The notes under the pieces were generated by a model, which worked only from the letters and a program-made list of their open reading frames with translations, searched no databases and was not told the origin of the DNA. The position numbers were made by a program, and so were the translations under genes. Below are positions 41,429 to 49,207 of a stretch of 49,271 nt of DNA, piece after piece. Where the stretch lies: contig NVTF01000007.1 in the NCBI GenBank assembly GCA_002401485.1, positions 1-49,271 of the forward strand, given 5' to 3'. The stretch comes from Elusimicrobiota bacterium. GTDB lineage: Bacteria > Elusimicrobiota > Elusimicrobia > UBA1565. Position 1 is the stretch's first letter. The number at the start of each line of letters is the position of its first letter.

Positions 41429-44326
41429 ATGTTTAAAAAGGGAATGGCAGGCGTTTTATCGGCCGTCCTGATCGGGCTTCCTCCTTATGAAGCCTGCGCC
41501 CGCAGCCTCACCGCCCCCGTACGTGTTGCCGGAGCAACCCTCACGGGCACCCTGCATCCTCTCGTCACACCCGGACTCACGTCCACACTCTCGACACTGG
41601 ACTCGACCCTGGCCCCAGGCTTAACCGGGACACTGCCGGTCCTCACTCCGATCACGCTTGTCCCATCCCAAAATTTAAAAATCGTTGCCCCTAGCGCCGT
41701 GAGGGCGGCGAACATCAACGTCTCCCCGGCAGTACGTTCCGTTAGAATTGCGGCAAAGGCCCAAACCCCAAAACCACTCGCGAAACTCCTTGCCCAACAA
41801 AACAGCATCGCCGAAACAGCCCAATCCCTGGCCGACATGCCCGCAGGCAATGCTTCCGCCGCGGGAATCGCGATCATGGACAAAATTCTTGGGGAGCAAT
41901 CCTTTAACAGCGCCGACTCTCCACGCAATGAGGGATACGGACTGCAGACCTTTGATTCCGAAGGCAATCTCAGCGATAAACATCCCAGCCAACTCGTGCC
42001 CGCGTCAGCCGACTCACCACGCAAAAAAGAACGCCGGCCGCCGACACCGCAGGGAATGGATGCAATCAGTAAGGTTCTCCCGACAACAGCCGCCGGACAA
42101 TGGGGCGCGGCATTGTTCACCGGAGGACTCGCCGCCGGAGCGTATTTCGGCTCGAGTCATTTGGCGACCATGGCTCTCACCGGAATATTGGCGCATGCAC
42201 CGGTGGCCGCGCTCGTGGCGGCAGGCATTTTCGCCGCCTCTGCAATTTCTTATCTCGGTCTCGGCGTACGCGTGATGCTGGCGCGCAGCGGCACTATCGA
42301 AGCCGGCGACCACAGCCCCATGAAGCGCCCCTACGCCTTCTTTCAAAAAGGCGGCTTTCGAAGTATTCTCTTTACGCCCGTCGATAGTGAAAATGCCCCG
42401 TACATGCCTTCCTACGCAAAATGGACGCTCACGCTGCACGCGCGAGTCCGCAAGAAGGCCGGGAAAATTCTTGGATATACAGTTCAGACCATCGTTAACG
42501 TTCGTTATTTAGTCGGCGAGTCCATCGCCTTCGGACGTTCGCTGCTGGGCCTCTTCCCCCTGATCAAGTCCATGTACCGAGGCGACAAAGAGGTAAAACC
42601 CTTCGTCAAACAATACCGCAAGTCCGTCTGGACCCTGCAGGGCATCAATGTTGTGCAGGCCGTCATGGGAGTCGCAACGAGCTACGTGGTCGGCGCGCTC
42701 ATCGACGCCGCAACCGAAAATACAATGGGTACCGCGGTCATGTTCGCAGGCGCCATGGTCGCGATGATGCTCGCCAACGCTGTTCTCAACACAACCTACG
42801 GCTGGATCAAGGGCCGCCTCACCAGCAACGTTCTTACAAGTTTCCGTGAAAATCTCTTCGGGCATTTGCTGCGCCTACCCTTTGGTTTTTTTGGAAAGGA
42901 AAAACCGTCCCAAGTCGCCGCACGCATGAGTGTTGATGTCGCCAACCTCGCTACCAAGAACATCGGCATCCCGGTGATTCTTCCCTATTACGGGGCGATG
43001 GCTCTGTTCGCCGGCATCATGATCACGCTCACCAGCTGGCAAACCACCTTGCTCGTCACCCTCGTCGGCATTCCCCTTTCCTTAGTGGCGCACATCTACG
43101 GCAATAAAGCGGAACGCCTCAATGAAGCCCAGGTGAATCGGCGCGCGGAAATGATCAGCGCGGGAGAAGAGACCCTCAGCCGGGCCCGCGACATTCGCGC
43201 CTTCGCCACCGAGGATCTCGAAACCAACCGCTACATCGGCAGCGTGGACGCCTTCATCGGCACACTCATGCGAAAAACACGCATCTCCTCAATTTATACC
43301 GGGGGCATGGACCAACTCTACCACGCGGCTTTCTACCTCTCGGTTCTCTTCATCGGTCTCTTCTCGTTTATCGCCACCGGCGAACCCACCATCGGTCAAA
43401 CCATGGCCATGGTCGGCTACGCGGGTTACATGCGCCAAGCCCTCGCCGGATCCTTAAGCCTCTACACCCAGTACCGGGAGACAACCGGCTCCTCACGCCG
43501 GGTCCTCGACTACCTAAAAGAAAAACCCGCCGTAAACGAAGCCCCCGACGCTGTGGATCCCGGCGTTCTGAAAGGAGGCGTCTCTTTCTCGGGCGTGGAC
43601 TTCAGCTACGACGGAAAATACAAGGTTCTCCAAGACATCAATTTTGACGTGGCTCCCGGCCAACACGTCGCACTGGTCGGCGGCGAAGGGTCAGGCAAAA
43701 GCGCCCTGCTGGACTTAATTGCTCGACTCGACGATCCGACCGTGGGCGGCGTCTCCTTCGACGGAAAGGCGGCGACGACTCTTAAATTAGCCGCTCTGCG
43801 CCGACAATTATCCCTGCTGCACGATAACGGCATCTGGCTCGATGACCAGACCGTGCGTGATAATTTGACCTACGGCCTAAAAGACGAAGTTTCGGACGAA
43901 GAGATTTTAGAGGCTGCCCGCAAAGGCGGTGCCGACTTCCTCGAAAATACTGGCACGTTCCCCGACGGCCTGGACACAATTTTGAATGAAGGCAATTGGC
44001 GATTCACCGCGTTTCGCAAAAAACAATTGGAAATTTCGCGGGCAATTCTCGCCGATCCCCGAATCGTTTTGCTCGACCGCCCGGTCTCAGGACTCAACGA
44101 TTTTGAAGCAGCCCGAATCGAAGCCCAACTCCGCAAGTTAACGGCAGGGCGCACCTCCTTCTCAATCGGACAACGCATCGAAGACGCCCGTTCTGCGGAT
44201 GTTATCTTCGTGATCAAAAAGGGGACCATCGTCGAACGCGGACGCCACGACGAACTAATGGCCGCAGAGGGTGTTTATTACAACCTCTGGATCTCTGAAA
44301 AAGCGAAAGAAGCCGCCGAAAAATAA
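41429..44326 (+). CDS. ABC exporter-like protein with degenerate ATPase and long exported-type N-terminal extension
   Basis: 965 residues. A signal-like segment (MFKKGMAGVLSAVLIGLPPY) and about 200 Ala/Thr/Pro-rich residues precede a two-helix region (about 227-280), then an ABC exporter membrane domain (about 395-690) and nucleotide-binding domain (about 715-965). Walker A is intact (GGEGSGKSALL), but the Q-loop region has HDNGIW, the LSGGQ signature is replaced by FTAFRKKQ, Walker B ends LLDRP (catalytic Glu to Arg), and the switch His is Gln (IGQRIED). ATP binding is possible, hydrolysis doubtful. TAAAAT lies 5 bp before the ATG, hinting at a leaderless mRNA. No partner ABC gene is adjacent. 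Confidence 0.87.
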   Translation: MFKKGMAGVLSAVLIGLPPYEACARSLTAPVRVAGATLTGTLHPLVTPGLTSTLSTLDSTLAPGLTGTLPVLTPITLVPSQNLKIVAPSAVRAANINVSPAVRSVRIAAKAQTPKPLAKLLAQQNSIAETAQSLADMPAGNASAAGIAIMDKILGEQSFNSADSPRNEGYGLQTFDSEGNLSDKHPSQLVPASADSPRKKERRPPTPQGMDAISKVLPTTAAGQWGAALFTGGLAAGAYFGSSHLATMALTGILAHAPVAALVAAGIFAASAISYLGLGVRVMLARSGTIEAGDHSPMKRPYAFFQKGGFRSILFTPVDSENAPYMPSYAKWTLTLHARVRKKAGKILGYTVQTIVNVRYLVGESIAFGRSLLGLFPLIKSMYRGDKEVKPFVKQYRKSVWTLQGINVVQAVMGVATSYVVGALIDAATENTMGTAVMFAGAMVAMMLANAVLNTTYGWIKGRLTSNVLTSFRENLFGHLLRLPFGFFGKEKPSQVAARMSVDVANLATKNIGIPVILPYYGAMALFAGIMITLTSWQTTLLVTLVGIPLSLVAHIYGNKAERLNEAQVNRRAEMISAGEETLSRARDIRAFATEDLETNRYIGSVDAFIGTLMRKTRISSIYTGGMDQLYHAAFYLSVLFIGLFSFIATGEPTIGQTMAMVGYAGYMRQALAGSLSLYTQYRETTGSSRRVLDYLKEKPAVNEAPDAVDPGVLKGGVSFSGVDFSYDGKYKVLQDINFDVAPGQHVALVGGEGSGKSALLDLIARLDDPTVGGVSFDGKAATTLKLAALRRQLSLLHDNGIWLDDQTVRDNLTYGLKDEVSDEEILEAARKGGADFLENTGTFPDGLDTILNEGNWRFTAFRKKQLEISRAILADPRIVLLDRPVSGLNDFEAARIEAQLRKLTAGRTSFSIGQRIEDARSADVIFVIKKGTIVERGRHDELMAAEGVYYNLWISEKAKEAAEK

Positions 44327-44367
44327 ACCCCTAAAGTCTTTGCCAGCTCCTCGGATAATGAGGGGGT

Positions 44368-45681
44368 ATGCCTACCCTCGAAGGAATTTCTGTCGAACAA
44401 AAAGCGCTGGAGATGAATCTCGACAGCGGAAAATACGGCACGATTGCGGAAATCGGCGGCGGCCAGGAAACCGCGCGTTGGTTTTTCCGAGTTGGGGGCG
44501 CGTCCGGTTCAGTCGCGAAAACCGTGTCCGCCTACGACATGCAGGTCAGCGACGCCATTTACGGCTGCTCCCCTCGCTACGTTTCCGAACAACGCATCAG
44601 CACCATGCTGGATCATGAATACGACCTGCTGCTGAGCCGGCTCACCAAAAGTCGCGGAGCGAAGAGCACGTTTTTCGCGTTCGCCAATACCGCCGCCGTA
44701 CGCAGCTACCGCTGGCGCAAGGACGGCAACGGCTGGCTCGGCATTCAATTTCAAACAAAGGCGAACGGGCCAGCACACCGAATTATTCTGCATGCCGGTC
44801 TTCGCGGGTCTGAAACCGCCGACCAACAGGAAACCCTCGGCGTTCTCGGCGTGAACTTAATCTACGGCGCGATGTTCCTGCATGCGGAACCCGAAGCCCT
44901 TGTGGACTCACTCTTCGATCACCTCTCCCTGAGCCACGCGGAGATCGACTTCATCCGATTCGAAGGCCCGGCCTTCTCAAAAATAGGAAATCGGCGCATG
45001 AATCTTCGCCTTGTTCACAGCGGCCTCGCCGAAGCCGTCGCCTTCACCGCAAAAGGACGTCCGATCGAACCAAACAGCCTGTTGCGCAATCGAGCGCTCT
45101 TAACGCTGCGAGGAAGCTTCAACCCGGTTACCAATACCCACGTTCGCATTTTGGAAGCTTCGCTAAGCCGCTTTCGACAGGAGTTTTCCCTCAAAGAAGA
45201 AGAGGTCATCGCCGCTCCCGAGATTTCACTGCACAATCTAAAATCCTCCGATCGCTTCTCGTCGAAGGACTACCTGCATCGGCTGACAACCTTGGCCCGC
45301 CTCGGCTACCCCGTACTCGTCACGAACTTTCCGGAATTTTACCGCCTCGCCGATTATCTCTCGCGTCACACCGACCGCGAGATCGCCTTCGCCACCGGCA
45401 TCAAACTACTGCAAAATATTTTTGAGGAAAAATATTACGAAGGACTTAAAGGCGGAATCCTGGAAGCCTTCGGCCGCATGTTCACCAACCGGGTTAGGCT
45501 CTACGCGTATCTGGGGGAAGGACAACATGCGGGGGACCTGAGTACTGTTAATAAATTACCCGTGGCGCCGCATTTGCGTCACCTCTACCAGCATCTCATC
45601 CGCAACCATTTCATTCGAGCGGTTCGGCCGAAAAAGATCAGCGGGACGCAGAAGTTGTCGCTCCAGATACACCGGAATTAA
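44368..45681 (+). CDS. Conserved protein with nucleotidyltransferase-like motif
   Basis: 437 residues, cytoplasmic, no signal peptide. The N-terminal half (IAEIGGGQETARWFFRVGGASGSV, AKTVSAYDMQVSDAIYG) belongs to a conserved but uncharacterised bacterial family that I recall without a firm name. Near residue 248, LRGSFNPVTNTHVRILE resembles the GSFDPxHxGH motif of NadD/CoaD-type adenylyltransferases, but the first His is replaced (TNTH). A GAGGGGG Shine-Dalgarno precedes the ATG, 41 bp after the ABC gene. The role is unknown; a link to nucleotide or NAD metabolism is inference. Confidence 0.6.
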   Translation: MPTLEGISVEQKALEMNLDSGKYGTIAEIGGGQETARWFFRVGGASGSVAKTVSAYDMQVSDAIYGCSPRYVSEQRISTMLDHEYDLLLSRLTKSRGAKSTFFAFANTAAVRSYRWRKDGNGWLGIQFQTKANGPAHRIILHAGLRGSETADQQETLGVLGVNLIYGAMFLHAEPEALVDSLFDHLSLSHAEIDFIRFEGPAFSKIGNRRMNLRLVHSGLAEAVAFTAKGRPIEPNSLLRNRALLTLRGSFNPVTNTHVRILEASLSRFRQEFSLKEEEVIAAPEISLHNLKSSDRFSSKDYLHRLTTLARLGYPVLVTNFPEFYRLADYLSRHTDREIAFATGIKLLQNIFEEKYYEGLKGGILEAFGRMFTNRVRLYAYLGEGQHAGDLSTVNKLPVAPHLRHLYQHLIRNHFIRAVRPKKISGTQKLSLQIHRN

Positions 45682-45686
45682 GTTTA

Positions 45687-45905
45687 TTAGGATTTCTCAG
45701 AAGGGGTTTCGCTGAATTTAAGCAAACCTTCGGCTTCCTCAATATGTTCTTTGCCAACGCAAACTTCAACGCCTCCAAGCGCAAGAACCTTAAAAGGATC
45801 CAGTCGGCAAATATCCGAGTTCAAAAGGAAAGCGGGAATTTTCCGCGCCATCAGCATTTCGCATACAAACCCGGCTTCAATCGCATCATAACTGAAAAAA
45901 AACAA
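45687..45905 (-). CDS. DUF2007-type small protein
   Basis: 72 residues with the DUF2007 pattern: a ferredoxin-like FSYDAIEAGFVCEMLMARKIPAFLLN, then the GGVEVCVGKEHIEEAEGLL end. Members are called putative signal-transducing proteins without defined function. The start is TTG at 45905 with GGAGAGG just upstream; no ATG is in frame. It overlaps the secY-like 3' end by 20 bp, so they form a transcription unit. It faces the gene at 44368 with a 5-bp gap. Confidence 0.75.
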   Translation of the reverse strand: MFFFSYDAIEAGFVCEMLMARKIPAFLLNSDICRLDPFKVLALGGVEVCVGKEHIEEAEGLLKFSETPSEKS

Positions 45906-47196
45906 TCTTGCCCTCTCCGGAGTTGTTGCTATTGTAGAAACGCAGACCGGAAAAGATGTCCCGGGCCAATGCGATCATGAGAAGAATCTCTACCCCGGCA
46001 AACGCGTGCGAAAGTTTGGGAATTAGATCGAGGGACCAAGACAGAGACGCTATCGTTGCAGCATAAATCCCGCCAACAAGAAGCACCTTCTCAAGCCTTC
46101 CCTCTATGAATTCACTGATGGGTGAAGCGTCCTTTCGGCCTTCCATTTCCCCGCCGGATTTCTCGATTATCTGTCCCAGCGATTTTATATCGAAACAGAT
46201 CGCCGCGATCACGTAGCAAGCGGCCACAATGAGACACAGCAAGAAGATTCGTCCCCCCATGTGCCCGAATCTGAAGAAGTCCGCCATTGCGCCTGCCACG
46301 GCCAGGCTGGGGAAAAAACCAAAAACAGTGAGAGGGATGGCCGTTATTCCAGACGAGATTGCGATCGCAGCAACGCCAACCTGGCTCATATGAATCGGGA
46401 GGAACGTGCGTGTCTCTGGGTACACTTTATTCCCCACCTTTTTACGCTCAAGCTGCACGGGGATCTTCAACTGCAGAGATTCCATAAACACAACAGCACC
46501 AACAATCAATCCCAACAAGATAACGATTAGTTCGGGGCGTTCGAGCAGGGGTTGATAGAAAAGATTCCTCACCTTAGAACCAAAGAGAGAAGATAAATCT
46601 AGAAAGATCAGAACAAGCACTCCATTGGCCACTCCTCTCTTTGTGATTTGCTGAGCCAACCACGGGGCAAAGAGGGCGCCTGCGGTCAAAGAAATTACCG
46701 CGACTGGAAAAAAAGGAACGCTCGACGCATTTACAATGGACAACCCCGATGGGGTCGGCATGGAATTAAATGTTGCTGCGATCAAACAAGCATGCACGGC
46801 TGCAAATAGGATGGTTAGCCGCAACACCCTTCGACGCCAAATATCCCCGCCATCAGCAGAAAAAAATCCTGCAATCTTGACCAAATACAGAAACCCGGCT
46901 GCGGCCAGGAAAGGGCGTATTCCCAATGAGAGAATCGAAAATTGGCCCATCGCTCCGGCGACGAATTTGTTAGAACTGGCGAGATTCGTGGGATCAGACG
47001 AAGTGAGGGCGCGGATAACATCGAGGTTTAATCCTGGGATAGGAATGATGGACCCGATTTTATAGGCGATAAGCGCGCCAATCGTAAATAAAATCCGGTT
47101 TCTTGTCTCAGGCTTTATCTCTGGTATGAAATCTCCGTAGCGAACCCGGAATGTTCCCTCTTGCTCCTGCGAGCGATAGCATAACGCCATTGTCAA
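45886..47196 (-). CDS. secY: Divergent SecY paralogue (protein translocase channel subunit)
   Basis: 436 residues with 10 predicted helices. The start of helix 1 is clearly SecY: KPETRNRILFTIGALIAYKI, then IPIPGLNLD; later TKRGVANGVLVLIF matches the GxGNGxSLIIF region and PVQLERKKVGNKVYPETRTFLPI the cytosolic C5 loop that binds SecA or ribosomes. It is not in a ribosomal-protein operon; DUF2007 is its only partner, and a tRNA and IS30 lie next to it. It could be an accessory SecY2 for specific exported proteins or the sole, displaced secY. Glycine-poor helices and diverged loops argue for the former. Confidence 0.85.
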   Translation of the reverse strand: MTMALCYRSQEQEGTFRVRYGDFIPEIKPETRNRILFTIGALIAYKIGSIIPIPGLNLDVIRALTSSDPTNLASSNKFVAGAMGQFSILSLGIRPFLAAAGFLYLVKIAGFFSADGGDIWRRRVLRLTILFAAVHACLIAATFNSMPTPSGLSIVNASSVPFFPVAVISLTAGALFAPWLAQQITKRGVANGVLVLIFLDLSSLFGSKVRNLFYQPLLERPELIVILLGLIVGAVVFMESLQLKIPVQLERKKVGNKVYPETRTFLPIHMSQVGVAAIAISSGITAIPLTVFGFFPSLAVAGAMADFFRFGHMGGRIFLLCLIVAACYVIAAICFDIKSLGQIIEKSGGEMEGRKDASPISEFIEGRLEKVLLVGGIYAATIASLSWSLDLIPKLSHAFAGVEILLMIALARDIFSGLRFYNSNNSGEGKIVFFQL

Positions 47197-47236
47197 CTTC
47201 GAACAATGAATGAATCAGAAACGGCCGCATTCGAAT

Positions 47237-47265
47237 CTGGCACCCTAAAGAAACCGTGTTATAAT
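47237..47265 (+). promoter_or_regulatory. Promoter of tRNA-Val
   Basis: CTGGCA (47237-47242), a 17-bp spacer and a perfect TATAAT (47260-47265), 9 bp before the first base of the tRNA. The -35 matches 4 of 6. Confidence 0.65.
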
Positions 47266-47274
47266 ATCGGCGTC

Positions 47275-47349
47275 GGGCAATTAGCTCAGCGGTAGAGCGT
47301 TCCCTTTACACGGGAAGGGCCGGGGGTTCGATCCCCTCATTGCCCACCA
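47275..47349 (+). tRNA. tRNA-Val (anticodon UAC)
   Basis: 75 nt including an encoded CCA. Acceptor stem GGGCAAT pairs with ATTGCCC; D-arm GCTC-AGCGGTA-GAGC; anticodon arm TTCCC-TTTACAC-GGGAA with anticodon TAC; T-arm GGGGG-TTCGATC-CCCTC. All arms close, and a promoter and a terminator flank it, so it is a single-gene transcript. Reads GUA and possibly other GUN codons. Confidence 0.97.
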
Positions 47350-47360
47350 TTTTCGAGAAG

Positions 47361-47391
47361 CGCCGACTCATTCAAACGAGTCGGCGTTTTT
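47361..47391 (+). terminator. Rho-independent terminator of tRNA-Val
   Basis: CGCCGACTC (47361-47369), 8-base loop, GAGTCGGCG (47378-47386), then TTTTT. A 9-bp GC-rich stem with a U-run 12 bp after the tRNA end. Confidence 0.9.
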
Positions 47392-47467
47392 GCTTGGCAG
47401 CCGGCCCCAATCTCAAATCGAATTTTTAGAGTTATGTTTATTATTTAAGGCCTATTCACCCTGTGAG

Positions 47468-48494
47468 TTCAATTCCGAAGTGCAACACCCTATCGCATCC
47501 GGATATGATGAGGGTGAAATGCCAAGTAATTACAAGCAGTTGTCACACGAAGAACGAGACCGACTTTCGGTCTACAACGCTCAGAAATTCTCCCTTCGCA
47601 GGATCGCCAGGTTAATGAGGCGCAACGTCAGCACCATATCACGCGAGCTCAAACGCAACGCCGCGCCCGTTAATACAAGCTACTACCTGCCCAATAGAGC
47701 CCAAGAGCGAGCTGACGCACGCAAAGCGCTGGCACACGAACGCCAGCGCATTCCCGAGCCGCGTCTGCGTGCTTTCATTACCTACAAACTTAAATGCAAA
47801 TGGTCCCCAGAACGTATCGCTGGCCGTTGGAAGATGCTCGGACACAAACCTATCAGCTTCGAAGCGATCTATCAGTGGATTTACGCCGATTCCCGAAATC
47901 TTGTCCCGTTTCTAGCACGGTCGCATTTTATTCGGCGAAAGCGACGACATACAAAAAAGCACCGAGGACCTCATATCCCGTCGAGGATTTCTATTGATCA
48001 ACGACCCGGAAGTGTTGCTCCACGACAGGAGGTCGGGCATTGGGAGGGAGATACAATCATCGGGGTTAGAAATAAATCAGCCCTTCAAATACTTGTCGAA
48101 AGAAAAACACGCTACACCCATATCGTAAAGCTGCCCGCAAAGAACGCGGTTTCAGTCAAGCATGCAGTAACAAAAATTCTTCGCAAATATCCCAAAGAAA
48201 TGAAACGTACGATCACCTACGACAATGGTTCTGAGAACGCTAAACACATGGCCATAAACAAGATATTGGGAACGAAATCGTTCTTTTGCGATCCAATGTG
48301 CAGTTGGCAGAAAGGCACGGTCGAAAACACAATCGGCCTCTTTCGGAGGTGGTTTCCCAAGAAAACCGATTTTCGAAATGTGCCAGAAGAGCAGATTCAG
48401 AAGACGCAGGCGTGGCTGAACAGTTTGCCTAGGAAATGTTTAGGTTTTAGAACACCGAAGGAAGCCTTGAAGGGTGTTGCACTTAATGGTTGAA
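47468..48494 (+). mobile_element. IS30-family insertion sequence
   Basis: About 1027 bp bounded by 23-bp imperfect inverted repeats: left TTCAATTCCGAAGTGCAACA and right, in reverse, TTCAACCATTAAGTGCAACA, both continuing CCC. One transposase gene fills it, and its stop lies inside the right repeat. A clear target duplication is not seen; TGTG occurs on both sides but with unequal spacing. It sits 77 bp after the tRNA-Val terminator. Confidence 0.85.
47519..48493 (+). CDS. IS30-family transposase
   Basis: 324 residues from MPSNYKQL (43 codons inside the track ORF, which starts outside the left repeat). The N-terminal helix-turn-helix reads LSVYNAQKFSLRRIARLMRR, then NVSTISRELKRN. The DDE catalytic core has Asp in HWEGDTIIG, Asp in ITYDNGSEN and Glu in GTVENTIGLFRRWFPKKTD, all characteristic of IS30. 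It is intact and uninterrupted, so the element may still be active. It catalyses excision and insertion of the element. Confidence 0.94.
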   Translation: MPSNYKQLSHEERDRLSVYNAQKFSLRRIARLMRRNVSTISRELKRNAAPVNTSYYLPNRAQERADARKALAHERQRIPEPRLRAFITYKLKCKWSPERIAGRWKMLGHKPISFEAIYQWIYADSRNLVPFLARSHFIRRKRRHTKKHRGPHIPSRISIDQRPGSVAPRQEVGHWEGDTIIGVRNKSALQILVERKTRYTHIVKLPAKNAVSVKHAVTKILRKYPKEMKRTITYDNGSENAKHMAINKILGTKSFFCDPMCSWQKGTVENTIGLFRRWFPKKTDFRNVPEEQIQKTQAWLNSLPRKCLGFRTPKEALKGVALNG

Positions 48495-48596
48495 TGTGGC
48501 CCCGTATCGATACGGATAAATAATCCTTATTTTTTCAGCACTTTGTTGAAAATTCGATTCGCTTTCGCGGGATCACTAATGAAAAGCTAAATGCAT

Positions 48597-48610
48597 AGTA
48601 CCTGTCCCCA
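48597..48610. repeat. AGTACCTGTCCCCA word
   Basis: Found between the IS30 element and the exported small protein gene. The CCTGTCCCC word is a common dispersed intergenic motif in several bacterial lineages, frequently together with GGTGCCAGGCACC (19710-19722 here). With a single copy in the window its nature cannot be confirmed. Confidence 0.3.
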
Positions 48611-48616
48611 ACATTG

Positions 48617-48632
48617 TAGGCCCATAGACCCA
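48617..48632. promoter_or_regulatory. Palindrome-like site TAGGCC-CATA-GACCCA (copy D)
   Basis: Degenerate member of the CAGGTC-N4-GACCTG group. It is followed by ATGTGCTTTTCGGGCTACAT and TTA, closely matching the segment after copy A (31841-31861). The exported protein gene starts 36 bp downstream. Confidence 0.35.
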
Positions 48633-48667
48633 ACTTTAACATGTGCTTTTCGGGCTACATTTAAAAT

Positions 48668-49207
48668 GTGAGAAAAGTACTCGCAATTAGCCTGGTGACA
48701 GCGCTTTTATGCGTCAGCACGCAAGCGAATGTCTGGGCGAACAGGTTTGTCCGCGCCAAAACAAATTCCTCCGCAAGAATGGCTGGGCTCCAGTCACCAG
48801 TCATGGAACTCCAAGGCTTGATGGATATGACCGTGATGGGTTCTTTTGGGGAAGGGATCCCACTCCTTGGAGGGACCCATGATACGGCAACACCGATCAT
48901 TAAACCGCGCGAAGTTGAGACCTCCGCATTGCTTGCAATACAAAATCCCTCCTTCTCTGCGTTTCATGCAGCCCTGCAAGGCCCCTCAAAACGACAACGA
49001 GCACGATCCTATTCCCAAACACGAATACCTGGAAACGTTGAAAAAACTCCCCCGAAACAACCTGACGGCCCTAGGCTCGTCGCGGCGGTTAACAAGCAGT
49101 TGGGTGATCTCGGAAAAATCGATTTTGGAAACTTGGATGACAACGAAATTTCCGGGCTCGCCCAAAGGATCTTGGCGGTGTCCCGAATTGTGGAGAAATT
49201 CGTTTAG
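48668..49207 (+). CDS. Small exported protein of unknown function
   Basis: 179 residues starting with GTG. The signal peptide MRKVLAISLVTALLCVSTQA is followed by a hydrophilic region rich in Pro, Lys and Arg (SKRQRARSYSQTRIPGNVEK) and a short helical C terminus (LDDNEISGLAQRILAVSRIV). No family recognised. Nothing else is seen in the last 64 bp of the window. The TTAAAAT directly before the GTG may be a -10 box or part of the conserved upstream motif, which leaves the exact start uncertain. Confidence 0.6.
   Translation: MRKVLAISLVTALLCVSTQANVWANRFVRAKTNSSARMAGLQSPVMELQGLMDMTVMGSFGEGIPLLGGTHDTATPIIKPREVETSALLAIQNPSFSAFHAALQGPSKRQRARSYSQTRIPGNVEKTPPKQPDGPRLVAAVNKQLGDLGKIDFGNLDDNEISGLAQRILAVSRIVEKFV

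Noticed and set aside
47390-47518. Upstream extension of the IS30 transposase
   Set aside because: It starts outside the left inverted repeat and precedes the conserved helix-turn-helix; the ATG at 47519 fits the family.
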